Source of the DNA: Paenibacillus crassostreae
GTDB lineage: Bacteria > Bacillota > Bacilli > Paenibacillales > Paenibacillaceae
Direction: 5' to 3'
NCBI RefSeq assembly: GCF_001857945.1
Contig: NZ_CP017770.1
Coordinates: 4,216,001-4,280,000 of the forward strand
DNA: 64,000 nt
The position numbers and the translations under genes were made by a program. A model generated the notes under the pieces. It saw only the letters and a list, made by a program, of their open reading frames with translations, was not told the DNA's origin and did no database searches. The stretch's first letter is position 1. Every line of letters starts with the position of its first letter. Shown in pieces: positions 7,779 through 16,637 of this stretch.

Positions 7779-8801
7779 ATGAAGGAAGTTCGAATTATTG
7801 GGGAAAAATTGGCGAATATGCCGTGGGAAGATAAACCGGAGGGAGCTGTTGGCCCAGTATGGAGACATAGTGAGAATCCGATAGTAAAAAGAAATCCAAC
7901 CAAAGGTATTGCTCGGATATTCAATAGTGCAGTGGCTGCTTATGGGGATCGATTTGTGGGTGTGTTTCGCGCTGAGACGATTAATGGACGCCCCCATCTT
8001 CATATGGGCTGGAGTGATGATGCCCTCAATTGGTCAATCGAAGAACAACGTATCGACTTTGTAGATGAAGATGGACAACCGTTCCAGCCGAATTACGCTT
8101 ATGATCCGCGACTAGTTAAAGTTGAGAATACCTATTACATTATCTGGTGTACTGATTTCTATGGTGCAGCTATTGGAGTAGCAAAAACAGATGACTTCAA
8201 AACATTTATTCGTTTAGAGAATCCATTCTTACCTTTTAATCGGAACGGCGTTCTTTTTCCTCGAAAAATCAATAATAAATTCGTGATGCTTTCACGTCCA
8301 AGTGATAGTGGACATACACCGTTTGGTGATGTGTTCCTAAGTGAAAGCCCAGATTTCGTGTATTGGGGTAAACATCGTCATGTGATGAGCAAAGGTGGTC
8401 AAGGTTGGTGGCAATCCGTGAAAATTGGAGGAGGACCTGCTCCGATCGAAACAACGGAAGGCTGGCTAATGTTCTATCATGGCGTTACTGGAACATGTAA
8501 TGGATTAGTGTACAGTATGGGCGCTGTTATATTGGATCTAGACGAACCATCTAAAGTGAAATATCGTTCTTCTAATTACGTACTGACACCAGAAGAATGG
8601 TATGAGGAACGTGGATTTGTTAATAATGTTATATTTCCTTGTGCTACATTACACGACGCAGAGACTGGAAAAATTGCGATATATTATGGTGCGGCAGATA
8701 CTTACGTTGGCCTAGCATACACAACCGTGGATGAAATCGTTAAGTATGTAAAAGACACGAGCGAAGTCATAGGTGATGATGAGGAAATAGGTAAAATTTA
8801 A
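7779..8801 (+). CDS. GH130-type beta-mannoside/glycan phosphorylase
   Basis: This 340-residue protein is a five-bladed beta-propeller of the GH130 (PH1107-related, COG2152) type. These enzymes split beta-mannosides by phosphorolysis, or in some subfamilies by hydrolysis, in the cytoplasm. Visible marks are Y-D-P-R-L-V-K (equivalent to the E-D-P-R element with the catalytic Asp), L-F-P-R-K-I-N, G-G-G-P-A-P-I, W-L-M-F-Y-H-G-V and the closing I-Y-Y-G-A-A-D-T. There is no signal peptide, fitting action on imported sugar. AGGAGG lies 11 bp before the ATG. It is the last gene of the importer operon. Whether the acceptor is mannose, glucose or another sugar cannot be read from sequence alone. Confidence 0.82.
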   Translation: MKEVRIIGEKLANMPWEDKPEGAVGPVWRHSENPIVKRNPTKGIARIFNSAVAAYGDRFVGVFRAETINGRPHLHMGWSDDALNWSIEEQRIDFVDEDGQPFQPNYAYDPRLVKVENTYYIIWCTDFYGAAIGVAKTDDFKTFIRLENPFLPFNRNGVLFPRKINNKFVMLSRPSDSGHTPFGDVFLSESPDFVYWGKHRHVMSKGGQGWWQSVKIGGGPAPIETTEGWLMFYHGVTGTCNGLVYSMGAVILDLDEPSKVKYRSSNYVLTPEEWYEERGFVNNVIFPCATLHDAETGKIAIYYGAADTYVGLAYTTVDEIVKYVKDTSEVIGDDEEIGKI

Positions 8802-8830
8802 TAGTTGCAAAATAAAATAGACAATTTGAC

Positions 8831-8872
8831 CTAGCGGGTGATATCCTTATGATTAACCCGTTAGTTTTTTTA
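8831..8872 (+). terminator. Terminator of the importer-GH130 operon
   Basis: CTAGCGGGT (8831-8839) pairs with ACCCGTTAG (8856-8864) with one G-U pair, followed by TTTTTTTAT. Confidence 0.85.
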
Positions 8873-8930
8873 TAAAAAGGGGAAAAATGGCGTCATAAAT
8901 GAAGTACATAACTATTCTGATGAGAAAGTA

Positions 8931-11006
8931 GTGATTGAATTGGTAACGTTACCAACGAAGGCTAATATTAAATCTTGGCTCAAAAATATGCCAAGAAAAC
9001 CAACGGAGTCTATAGGTGTTCGTCTATTTCTAATTTTTTTCATAGCTACAATGGCATTTGTTCTTTCCTTGGGAATCATATCCTATCAAATGTCCAAATC
9101 TACCATTCAGAATAATGCAAAAATATCTAATCAACAGATGATCATCCAAACAGCGGAGAGACTTAACCTAGTCATGGACAATTATGAAGAATCGGTTGAG
9201 AAGTCAATGTTCACTCCAGAGTTTAATGATTGGGTTAGACAAGCATCTATATCAAGTACTGAAGAGAGTGAACGTAGACTTTTTTTGAATAAATTATCTA
9301 TTGCAATCGGTGACTGGATATTCGAAAATGATGGCGTAGTAGGGGTATATTTAATACCTGCTTCAGATGAAGTGGCGAACATTGCAACGGGTACAACATC
9401 TGATCTTTTTTTAGAAAATGTGAAAGAAAAAGACTGGTATAAAAATCTTCAGGAAGCGGGTAGTGCAACATGGATGAACGATGAACTTCATGTGGAAGGT
9501 GAAGAGAATTCTTCTGTATTCCGGTTTGCTCGAGCGCTGTATGGTAAATCAGGATACATGATTGTAGTGGATATCAAAACAACGATTATTACAGATGAAC
9601 TAGATAAAATTGATTTAGGTGAAGACTCGGCTATACAACTTGTCTCAACTTTTAACCAATTAGTAGCTTTTTCAGGAGCTAACAAGTCGATTTCAATCGA
9701 CTTTGAGGGTGGGGAGGGGCAGGAAACTGACGGGAGTATGCAGGCTGAGGATGAAGATGGAAAGTCTACCTTGACTGTGTATAGTACACTAGATAGTTCG
9801 AATTGGAAGCTTCTGAGTATTGTTCCTATTGCCAATTTGGTGAAGGATGCTAAAAAAATACTACTGACTACATATATATCGGCAGCGATTGTTGCGCTTA
9901 TTGCGATATTAATCGGGATTTGGATGGCGAGAACGGTATCGCGTCCATTAGGTGTAATGGGAGGCTTAATGAATGAAGCGGCTATAGGTAACCTCCAAGT
10001 TAGAATGAAAGGGCAGAGTCGAGACGAAATTGGAAGATTATCAGGTTCTTTCAACAGTATGATGGAACAAATAACAGCTTTGGTTGGGCAAACCAGTCAA
10101 ACGGCGAAGGAAGTATTGGATACAGCAGGAGAACTTGGTGATGCATCGAGAAAGACAGCTATTTCAGCGAAGGAGATTGCAACAGCTACAGAAGAAATTG
10201 CAGCTGGAGCTACCAAACTTGCAGAAGAAGCCGAGGATGGTGCTGGACTCACTGAGAAGATTTCAAGTCAAATGAGAATTGTGATGGGGACCAATCGTGA
10301 GATGGGCGATACAGCGAGAAATGTAAGTAAATCTAGTGAACGTGGAATGTTGCAACTTGAAGAACTTCTGACAAGTACTAATCTGACAGAAGAGAAGACC
10401 GGGAAGTTAGTGAATAAAATCAATGGCCTCAAAGAAACGACTTCCTCGGTCTTAAAGGTATTAGATGTTATGCATAATATAACTAAACAAACGAATATTT
10501 TATCTCTAAACGCTACAATAGAAGCGGCACGTGCAGGGGTGGCAGGAAAAGGATTCATGGTGGTTGCTGATGAAATACGGCAACTTGCTGAGCAGTCGAG
10601 ACAATCGATCGAAATCGTGGGTCAGATCACTGACCAAATCATGCAAGAGATGAATGAGACTGTTCATGTTCTTTCTGAAGTTACACCGTTATTTGGTCAG
10701 CAAGTGATTGCCGTGAAAGATACGAATCATATTTTTGCATCTGTGCAAGCAGAAATGGGTAACTTGATCAATCAACTAGGTGCTGTAACGGAATCTATTG
10801 TGGGCTTGAATCAATCGCAAGTGGTATTGTCGGAAGCTATGGGCAATGTTAGTGCGGTAGCTGAAGAATCATCAGCAACATCTGAGGAAGTAGCTTCACT
10901 TAGCAATGAACAACAAATCATCAGTGGCATACTCGTCACATTATCTAACAATTTGGAGAAGTCATCCAATCAGCTGAAAGAAAAAATGGAACAGTTCAAA
11001 ATTTGA
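8931..11006 (+). CDS. Methyl-accepting chemotaxis protein
   Basis: A transmembrane chemoreceptor of up to 691 residues. The first membrane segment is at about 30-50, an extracellular sensor of about 250 residues follows (Cache-like by size), and the second membrane segment is at about 305-330. A HAMP domain (about 330-385) and a long coiled-coil signalling domain come next. The hairpin tip that contacts CheA and CheW lies at about 515-550, with the [10 protein letters not shown] and [10 protein letters not shown] motifs. It reports ligand binding to the flagellar motor; genes for that motor lie at the right edge. Placement between sugar genes suggests it senses the same sugars. The start is uncertain: GTG 8931 has a poor ribosome binding site, and ATG 8988 is an alternative that would free a 16-bp palindrome at 8940. 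Confidence 0.93.
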   Translation: MIELVTLPTKANIKSWLKNMPRKPTESIGVRLFLIFFIATMAFVLSLGIISYQMSKSTIQNNAKISNQQMIIQTAERLNLVMDNYEESVEKSMFTPEFNDWVRQASISSTEESERRLFLNKLSIAIGDWIFENDGVVGVYLIPASDEVANIATGTTSDLFLENVKEKDWYKNLQEAGSATWMNDELHVEGEENSSVFRFARALYGKSGYMIVVDIKTTIITDELDKIDLGEDSAIQLVSTFNQLVAFSGANKSISIDFEGGEGQETDGSMQAEDEDGKSTLTVYSTLDSSNWKLLSIVPIANLVKDAKKILLTTYISAAIVALIAILIGIWMARTVSRPLGVMGGLMNEAAIGNLQVRMKGQSRDEIGRLSGSFNSMMEQITALVGQTSQTAKEVLDTAGELGDASRKTAISAKEIATATEEIAAGATKLAEEAEDGAGLTEKISSQMRIVMGTNREMGDTARNVSKSSERGMLQLEELLTSTNLTEEKTGKLVNKINGLKETTSSVLKVLDVMHNITKQTNILSLNATIEAARAGVAGKGFMVVADEIRQLAEQSRQSIEIVGQITDQIMQEMNETVHVLSEVTPLFGQQVIAVKDTNHIFASVQAEMGNLINQLGAVTESIVGLNQSQVVLSEAMGNVSAVAEESSATSEEVASLSNEQQIISGILVTLSNNLEKSSNQLKEKMEQFKI
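8940..8955. promoter_or_regulatory. Perfect 16-bp palindrome at the chemoreceptor 5' end
   Basis: TTGGTAACGTTACCAA is a perfect inverted repeat centred on CG, the layout of LacI-family operators. Its GTAAC half resembles the candidate sites upstream of the importer. It lies inside the first codons if translation starts at GTG 8931. Confidence 0.45.
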
Positions 11007-11020
11007 TTACAGAGTATTAA

Positions 11021-11064
11021 AAATCCAGAGTTCAGCTTCGCGTTGAAGTTGACTCTGGATTTTT
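11021..11064. terminator. Bidirectional terminator between chemoreceptor and GH42 genes
   Basis: AAATCCAGAGT (11021-11031) pairs with ACTCTGGATTT near 11050-11062. It is flanked by A residues on the left and T residues on the right, so it can serve the two convergent genes. Confidence 0.8.
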
Positions 11065-11076
11065 GTCATGTCTTTA

Positions 11077-13104
11077 TTACTTTAATTCTAGAATCTGCAC
11101 ACCTCGACCAGCGATTTGTACGGAACCATTTAGATCAGTTTCTGTTAGTAGATCACATGCTTGAAGCTGACCAAGATCAAATACTTCTTCATTTGCATTA
11201 TGGTTCATGACAAATAGATAGTCTTGACCATTCTTAGAGCGACGGCTAACTTCAACGCCAGCAGGTGTTTCAAGCAATGGTAGTATACCTTTAGAATCAC
11301 AGATGGATTTCAATAGGTCATCGACAAAGGCATCATCAGGATCAGATGCTAGATACCAAGCTTCACCTTTACCGAACTTATTACGTGTCAATACAGGCAT
11401 TCCTTGATAGAAGTCTTGCGCGTATTCAGCTAATACTTCTGCACCTTCACTATGCAATAGGTCGCATAGCAAGCCACAGTTATACTCACCTTGGAGGTCA
11501 CCAAGTTTATTCTTCAATACAATTTTATTGTGTTTATCCGGGAAGAGCGCATCAATCTCTTCTACCCAAATGCCAAGCATTTTGCGAAGTTCGCCTGGGT
11601 ATCCACCTAATGTAACTAAATCATTCTCGTTAACAATACCACTGAAGAATGTCGTTAAGAATGTTCCACCAGCTTGAACGAAATCTTCTAATTTCTTAGC
11701 AACACCCGGTTTAACCATATAAAGGACGGGAGCAATCACGACATCATATTTACTGAAATCACTATCTACACTGATGATATCAGTAGAGATATTACGACGG
11801 AATAGAGCAGCATAATATTTGTGTACTTGATCTACATAATTGAGTGCTATGGTTGGCCCGCTTGACTTCTCAACAGCCCACCAATTCTCCCAATCAAATA
11901 AAATACCAACCCTAGATTCTGTTACGCTATCCAATGTCTTGTCACCCAATAGTTGGAGTTCTCTACCAACTTCGGCAACTTCACGGAATACACGAGTATT
12001 CTCGTGGCCCACATGTTCGATAACAGCACCATGGTACTTCTCACAAGCACCTGCTGATCGGCGCATTTGAAAGAACATGATCGTATCTGCCCCATGGGCT
12101 ACAGCTTGGTAACTCCACAGACGCATCACACCAGGACGTTTCAAGGAATTGTAAGCTTGCCAATTCTGTTGACTTGGTGTCTGCTCCATCAACATGAATG
12201 GCTGTCCGTCTTTAAGTCCACGCATAAGGTCATGAGCCATGGCTGTAAAGCTAACAGGCGTATCAAGACCTGGATAGCTATCCCATGAGATGATGTCCAT
12301 ATATTTGGCCCATTTGAAGTAATCAAGAGGTTTGAAGAATCCCATGAGATTTGTTGTGATTACGGAATCTGGAATAACCGATTTAATTGCGTCGTATTCT
12401 AAGCGGTAACAATCCAGAATTCCATCTGAATTAAATCTAGAATAGTCTAGTGAAATCCCTTGGAATGTTGAGTTGTTATTGCCCCAATGCTCACTAAGAT
12501 TCGTAGGTGGAACAATTTCTTCCCAATCATAGAAAGTATGACCCCAGAAATTTGCGTTCCAAGCACGATTTAGGTTGTCCAATGTACCATATTTCTCTTT
12601 TAACCATACGCGGAATCCAGCTGCACAGTTATCACAATAACATTCTCCACCGTACTCATTGGACACATGCCATACGAGAATTGCTGGATGGTCTTTATAT
12701 CGTTCCGCTAATTTGAGTGCGATACGTTCAGAGTATTTGCGGTAAGTTGGGCTATTAGGACAAGAATTGTGTCGGCCACCAAATTTTCTCTTATGCCCAT
12801 CTGTATCTACACGAAGAACATCCGGATATTTGGTTGCCATCCAAGCGGGGTGAGCCGCAGTGCTTGTAGCCAAACATACATGTACACCGTTGTTGTATAA
12901 GCTATCGATTAATTGGTCAAGCCATTCGAAGTTATAAGTATCTTCATCAGGTTGATTAAGTGCCCATGAGAACACATTGATTGTAGCGATGTCGATACCA
13001 GCTAATTTGAACATGCGTAAATCTTCAATATGTGTTGCTTGATCATATTGTTCAGGATTATAATCGCCACCATAGAACATTTTAGGTAATTTATTACTGA
13101 TCAA
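11077..13104 (-). CDS. GH42 beta-galactosidase
   Basis: A cytoplasmic enzyme that removes terminal beta-galactose (some members take alpha-L-arabinopyranosides). Counting from the longest frame (GTG 13113), the acid/base is Glu153 in H-V-S-N-E-Y-G-G and the nucleophile is Glu310 in L-M-E-Q-T-P-S-Q. The structural zinc cysteines are C118, C158, C160 and C163. The order is a TIM barrel, then a trimerisation domain (about 395-610) and a small beta domain, for a usual length of about 675. Start: GTG 13113 has little upstream pairing, whereas TTG 13104 follows AGGTGA by 5-6 nt and is preferred. It is divergent from an AraC-type regulator that probably controls it. Confidence 0.92.
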   Translation of the reverse strand: MISNKLPKMFYGGDYNPEQYDQATHIEDLRMFKLAGIDIATINVFSWALNQPDEDTYNFEWLDQLIDSLYNNGVHVCLATSTAAHPAWMATKYPDVLRVDTDGHKRKFGGRHNSCPNSPTYRKYSERIALKLAERYKDHPAILVWHVSNEYGGECYCDNCAAGFRVWLKEKYGTLDNLNRAWNANFWGHTFYDWEEIVPPTNLSEHWGNNNSTFQGISLDYSRFNSDGILDCYRLEYDAIKSVIPDSVITTNLMGFFKPLDYFKWAKYMDIISWDSYPGLDTPVSFTAMAHDLMRGLKDGQPFMLMEQTPSQQNWQAYNSLKRPGVMRLWSYQAVAHGADTIMFFQMRRSAGACEKYHGAVIEHVGHENTRVFREVAEVGRELQLLGDKTLDSVTESRVGILFDWENWWAVEKSSGPTIALNYVDQVHKYYAALFRRNISTDIISVDSDFSKYDVVIAPVLYMVKPGVAKKLEDFVQAGGTFLTTFFSGIVNENDLVTLGGYPGELRKMLGIWVEEIDALFPDKHNKIVLKNKLGDLQGEYNCGLLCDLLHSEGAEVLAEYAQDFYQGMPVLTRNKFGKGEAWYLASDPDDAFVDDLLKSICDSKGILPLLETPAGVEVSRRSKNGQDYLFVMNHNANEEVFDLGQLQACDLLTETDLNGSVQIAGRGVQILELK

Positions 13105-13241
13105 GTCCTTCACCTCTTCATATAAGAATAATACTATGATATATCATTTCTATTTCCTTTAAAATATAATAATAATTAATGTAGATATAATAATTCGGAA
13201 CTGCATATGTGTTAATTGAATGGATAAAAGGGGACTAATGT
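13105..13241. promoter_or_regulatory. Divergent promoter region of GH42 gene and AraC-type regulator
   Basis: A short AT-rich gap of 137 bp. TATAAT at 13186-13191 is a candidate -10 for the regulator gene, without a good -35, and several TATTAT-like boxes could serve the minus strand. No clear direct-repeat AraC site was identified by eye. Confidence 0.35.
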
Positions 13242-14069
13242 ATGCATGCTCAACATCGCAGGTTTTTTACCAATATGAAGGAACAGCAACTTCCTCTGTA
13301 TATGGAGAGTATTGGTTTTAATCAAGCGCAGGAAAACTTCAATAGACCTAGTGGATATCCTTGCTACCACTGGTTGCAAACGATACGTGGGGAAGGGGAA
13401 TTCATATTTGGGGGTAGCACAATTCATATAAAAGAAAATTCAGGTGTATTATTGCTACCCAATGAACCACATGCATACAAACCTTCATCGTCTATATGGG
13501 AGACGATGTATATTACATTCATGGGCTCTCAGGCCAACGTCATTCTTTCATCCCTTGTGTTAAATCATTCTTCATTCTATCAATGGGATCCCGAGAGCGA
13601 GTTGCAAAGCTATGCAGCGGCGGTATTAGACTCTATTAGTAGTGATCGAGATGTATCGGAACTGGATGTGTCGGGGGATATTTATCGCTTCCTTATATTA
13701 TTAAAGAAACACGGTCGAGTTAACAATCTACCCTCTATCTCACATGCCATAGAGAGACTAACACCGGTTCTTCATTTAATGGAAGAATGTCATAGCGATC
13801 CGAATTTAGGGTTAGAGCGAATGGGATTGGAGATTGGGATTAGCTCACGTCACTTGAATACGATGTTTAAGCAAACTTTTGGGATGACGGCATATGCCTA
13901 TCTAATCATGTTTCGCATTCGTAAAGCGAAGGAAAGAATGACAGGAGATTCTAGTATAACAGTCAAAGATACTGCACATGACGTAGGATTTCGTGATGTG
14001 AGCCATTTCGTAGCTACCTTTCGTCGTATTGAAGGGGTGACCCCTGAGCAATATCGTATATTATATTAA
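13242..14069 (+). CDS. AraC-family transcriptional regulator
   Basis: A 275-residue activator with an N-terminal cupin sugar-sensing domain (about 1-150; note the I-R-G-E-G-E-F strand and the L-L-P-N-E-P-H-A-Y loop). The C-terminal double helix-turn-helix (about 175-275) carries M-G-L-E-I-G-I-S-S-R-H-L-N-T-M-F-K and the second motif V-K-D-T-A-H-D-V-G-F-R-D-V-S-H-F, ending E-G-V-T-P-E-Q-Y-R. It starts at ATG 13242, with a purine-rich AAAAGGGGA upstream. It is divergent from the GH42 gene and upstream of the esterase and lactonase genes, so all three are plausible targets. Confidence 0.9.
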   Translation: MHAQHRRFFTNMKEQQLPLYMESIGFNQAQENFNRPSGYPCYHWLQTIRGEGEFIFGGSTIHIKENSGVLLLPNEPHAYKPSSSIWETMYITFMGSQANVILSSLVLNHSSFYQWDPESELQSYAAAVLDSISSDRDVSELDVSGDIYRFLILLKKHGRVNNLPSISHAIERLTPVLHLMEECHSDPNLGLERMGLEIGISSRHLNTMFKQTFGMTAYAYLIMFRIRKAKERMTGDSSITVKDTAHDVGFRDVSHFVATFRRIEGVTPEQYRILY

Positions 14070-14171
14070 CTTTTTTTAGCCGTTTTGGGTATAGACTGCA
14101 AAAGGTTCTTATGAGTAAAATGGTAATGATTTCTTAGTTCTATTTTTGAAAAGATAGAGAGGTAGTGAAAT

Positions 14172-14954
14172 ATGAAAATTTCGTTATGGGAGGATCATGC
14201 TCCTTATGCAGTGCAAGGTCGTGAACAAGATATGCCATATCTTGTTCCTTATATAGTTGAAGGTAGTTCAAGTGCAATCATTATTTGTCCTGGGGGAGGA
14301 TATCATCATCTGGCTGATCATGAAGGTGAGCCTGTGGCTTCTTGGCTTAATCATCATGGGATTTCCGCCTTTGTTCTTCATTACCGAATTGCACCTCATC
14401 ATGAACCTGCACCGCAAATGGATAGCCGTCAGGCTATTCGTTATGTTAGAGCTAATGCAGAAAAGTTTGGTGTCGATCCTTCCAGAATTGGTATTCTTGG
14501 ATTCTCAGCGGGTGGACATGTTGCAGCAATGGCAGGAACTGCATTTGACTCTGGGAATCCAGAGAGTGATCATCTCGTAGAACGAACTAGTTCAAGACCT
14601 GATTTAATGGTTCTATGTTATCCTGTAATCACTATGAAGTCTTTCGGACATTCAGGATCGCGGGAGAACTTAATAGGTCCTTCTCCCAGTGAATTGTTGG
14701 TGAGCCAATACAGTGCAGAAACGCATGTCTCGTCAGAAACGCCACCTGCATTTATATGGCATACTGCGAATGACTCAGCGGTATCTGTTGAGAATAGCCT
14801 CCAATTTGCATTATCACTAAGTAGTCATAGTATCTCTTACGAACTTCATATCTTCCCAGAAGGTAGGCATGGATTAGGACTAGCAAAAGATTTTCCAGCT
14901 GTGGCACAATGGTCAGATTTATGTATGGTATGGCTGAAGCAACAAGGATGGTAA
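14172..14954 (+). CDS. Alpha/beta hydrolase, acetyl-xylan-esterase-like
   Basis: A 260-residue cytoplasmic serine hydrolase. The oxyanion loop is C-P-G-G-G-Y (about 39-44) and the nucleophile elbow is G-F-S-A-G-G with Ser112. An Asp in H-T-A-N-D (about 195) and a His in E-G-R-H-G-L-G (about 233) complete the triad. This is the BD-FAE/acetylesterase type often found beside glycoside hydrolases, where it removes acetyl or feruloyl groups. AGAGAGGTAG precedes the ATG. It is followed 30 nt later by the lactonase gene, so the two probably share a transcript. The precise ester substrate is unknown. Confidence 0.8.
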   Translation: MKISLWEDHAPYAVQGREQDMPYLVPYIVEGSSSAIIICPGGGYHHLADHEGEPVASWLNHHGISAFVLHYRIAPHHEPAPQMDSRQAIRYVRANAEKFGVDPSRIGILGFSAGGHVAAMAGTAFDSGNPESDHLVERTSSRPDLMVLCYPVITMKSFGHSGSRENLIGPSPSELLVSQYSAETHVSSETPPAFIWHTANDSAVSVENSLQFALSLSSHSISYELHIFPEGRHGLGLAKDFPAVAQWSDLCMVWLKQQGW

Positions 14955-14984
14955 ATAATTTATTGTGAATATGGGGGAGTCTTT

Positions 14985-15869
14985 ATGGAAGCTTTAGAGA
15001 TCGTAGTTCAAACCAATTCATTACTAGGGGAAGGCCCAAGTTGGGATGCGGATCACCATAGATTGTTATGGGTTGATATTGAAGGACATTTGTTACATAT
15101 TTACTATCCCAAAATTGGAGAAAATGAAACTTATAATATAGGCCAACCAATAGGTGCCGTTGTTCCTTATTGCGAGGATGAAGTTGTTGTAGCTTTATAT
15201 GATGGAATTCATAAATATCGTTTATCTACGGGAGAACTCACCTTAATTGCCAATCCTGAACAGCACCTCTCTAATAACCGATTTAATGATGGTAAATGTG
15301 ACCCTAAAGGAAGACTTTGGGTTGGAACAATGAGTATGAATGGTCAAGCAGAGCAAGGGTCACTTTACTGTCTTGATCTTGATTTATCTATTCGTAAAGT
15401 GCTGGAGAATGTGTCAATATCAAATGGTTTAGGATGGAGTCCTGATTATTCAACCATGTATTATATTGATACACCAACTCGTCAAGTTGATGCATTTGAT
15501 TATGATTTAGAGACGGGGATGATAAGTAATCGTCGATTAGTCATTACCATGCCAGATGATGCGGGTGATCCAGATGGAATGACTGTTGATGCAGAAGGTA
15601 TGCTTTGGATTGCCGAGTGGAATGGAGAGAGAGTCGCACAGTGGAACCCCAATACCGGAGAGAAGTTGAGCGAGATTGTGATACCTTCGGGACATGTGAC
15701 TTCATGTGTTTTTGCTGGAGATGATTTGCAAGATCTATATATCTCAACAGCACGCATTGGGATGGATGATGAACAAATGAAGGAGCAACCGTTATCAGGG
15801 AATCTATTCCGTATTAGAACAGAGATGAAGGGACAACCTACGTTTTCTTTCAAGAAATTAATTATATAA
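14985..15869 (+). CDS. SMP-30/gluconolactonase-family lactonase
   Basis: A six-bladed beta-propeller of 294 residues. It is expected to hydrolyse a sugar lactone with one bound divalent metal. Metal-site marks are Glu16 in L-L-G-E-G-P-S-W, N-D-G-K-C-D-P-K-G-R-L-W-V-G-T-M near 100-115, S-N-G-L-G-W-S-P near 145 and D-P-D-G-M-T-V-D-A-E-G near 200. No signal peptide is present. GGGGGAG lies just before the ATG. In sugar loci this family acts after an aldose dehydrogenase, for example on arabinonolactone or galactonolactone; no dehydrogenase is seen here, so the substrate is open. Confidence 0.85.
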   Translation: MEALEIVVQTNSLLGEGPSWDADHHRLLWVDIEGHLLHIYYPKIGENETYNIGQPIGAVVPYCEDEVVVALYDGIHKYRLSTGELTLIANPEQHLSNNRFNDGKCDPKGRLWVGTMSMNGQAEQGSLYCLDLDLSIRKVLENVSISNGLGWSPDYSTMYYIDTPTRQVDAFDYDLETGMISNRRLVITMPDDAGDPDGMTVDAEGMLWIAEWNGERVAQWNPNTGEKLSEIVIPSGHVTSCVFAGDDLQDLYISTARIGMDDEQMKEQPLSGNLFRIRTEMKGQPTFSFKKLII

Positions 15870-15908
15870 ATCCCTCTTACGTCCGATAATTAACTTGAGG
15901 TGATCATA

Positions 15909-16127
15909 TTGGCCAAAAAAGGGCAGATCTTTTGTTCCTACAGTTTGGAGACGAAGAAAAAAGCGATAGATATGCGTCTTCAAGGTATGACCAAAAAAGA
16001 AGTGGCAGCTGCACTCGGAATCGCTGATATCGGACGACTTAAAGTTTGGATGAGGAAATACCGGGAATATGGAGACTTAGGTCTTATGGATCAACGGAAA
16101 CGAGTTCAAGGTACAGAGGGTATATGA
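15909..16127 (+). CDS. Orphan helix-turn-helix protein, transposase OrfA-like
   Basis: A basic protein of about 72 residues starting M-A-K-K-G-Q (TTG at 15909). GAGGTGAT lies 6 nt upstream; the longer GTG at 15900 overlaps that site. It matches the N-terminal HTH region of IS3/IS150-type OrfA proteins: Y-S-L-E-T-K-K-K-A-I-D-M-R-L, then a second helix pair and the signature V-W-M-R-K-Y-R-E-Y-G-D-L-G-L. No orfB, no terminal inverted repeats and no target-site duplication are visible. It is either a transposase remnant or a domesticated small DNA-binding protein. Confidence 0.6.
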   Translation: MAKKGQIFCSYSLETKKKAIDMRLQGMTKKEVAAALGIADIGRLKVWMRKYREYGDLGLMDQRKRVQGTEGI

Positions 16128-16158
16128 GATAGAGATGGCTAATCATGAATATTTATTT

Positions 16159-16185
16159 AGGAGCTCTGAATAGGGCTCCTTTTTG
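16159..16185 (+). terminator. Terminator after the HTH gene
   Basis: AGGAGC (16159-16164) pairs with GCTCCT (16175-16180), followed by TTTTTGT. Confidence 0.7.
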
Positions 16186-16288
16186 TATAAATTGGGCATG
16201 AACCATGAAGTAATTGGGGAGATGTCTAGACCATTGGAGGCCATCGTATCATATCCTACAATATGTTAAAAGGAAGGGAGGAATTGGA

Positions 16289-16396
16289 ATGAGCGAAGTT
16301 GGTTATGGTGTTGGCCCGAGTCCTTTTACATCAACAGGTGCGATTCTTGTACTTTTTATCTTGTTAGTTATCATTACTAAAGCGTTTATTCTATAA
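16289..16396 (+). CDS. YjcZ-type sporulation micropeptide (first copy)
   Basis: A 35-residue peptide with a short glycine-rich head (V-G-Y-G-V-G-P-S) followed by a single membrane helix, A-I-L-V-L-F-I-L-L-V-I-I. This is the pattern of the YjcZ family, small sporulation-associated membrane peptides in Bacillus and Paenibacillus. AGGAAGGGAGGAA precedes the ATG by 6-7 nt, a strong ribosome binding site. A close paralogue follows 44 nt downstream, so the two are probably co-transcribed. The function of the family is not established. Confidence 0.8.
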   Translation: MSEVGYGVGPSPFTSTGAILVLFILLVIITKAFIL

Positions 16397-16440
16397 GTTG
16401 ACAAATCATCAGTACACTTTCTTTGAGAGGGGGAAATTAC

Positions 16441-16554
16441 ATGAGCGGATGTGTTGGAGGAGTTGGTGCTGGACCATCGCCTTATAGTTCAACAGGTGCA
16501 ATTCTAGTACTTTATATTTTATTAGTTATCATTACGCTGGGTCTAGGATATTGA
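16441..16554 (+). CDS. YjcZ-type sporulation micropeptide (second copy)
   Basis: A 37-residue peptide, clearly a tandem duplicate of the preceding one: both share G-P-S-P, S/T-S-T-G-A-I-L-V-L and I-L-L-V-I-I-T. The head is richer in glycine and carries one cysteine (Cys4), absent from the first copy. GAGAGGGGGAA lies before the ATG. It is a predicted single-pass membrane peptide. Confidence 0.8.
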   Translation: MSGCVGGVGAGPSPYSSTGAILVLYILLVIITLGLGY

Positions 16555-16605
16555 TGAGTTTGTTAATTTAGTTCTTCCTGATGGTTCATAAATCTTTTTT
16601 GAATC

Positions 16606-16637
16606 AAAAAAAATTGGACGCCCCTTACAGGGCGTCC
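16606..16637 (-). terminator. Strong minus-strand terminator hairpin
   Basis: GGACGCCC (16616-16623) and GGGCGTCC (16630-16637) form an 8-bp GC-rich stem with a 6-nt loop. On the minus strand it is followed by AATTTTTTTT, a canonical intrinsic terminator. No minus-strand protein gene ends here. Confidence 0.75.

Noticed and set aside
9488..10054. 188-codon minus-strand frame inside the chemoreceptor gene
   Set aside because: It is a shadow of the HAMP and membrane-segment coding region, without a ribosome binding site or domain similarity.
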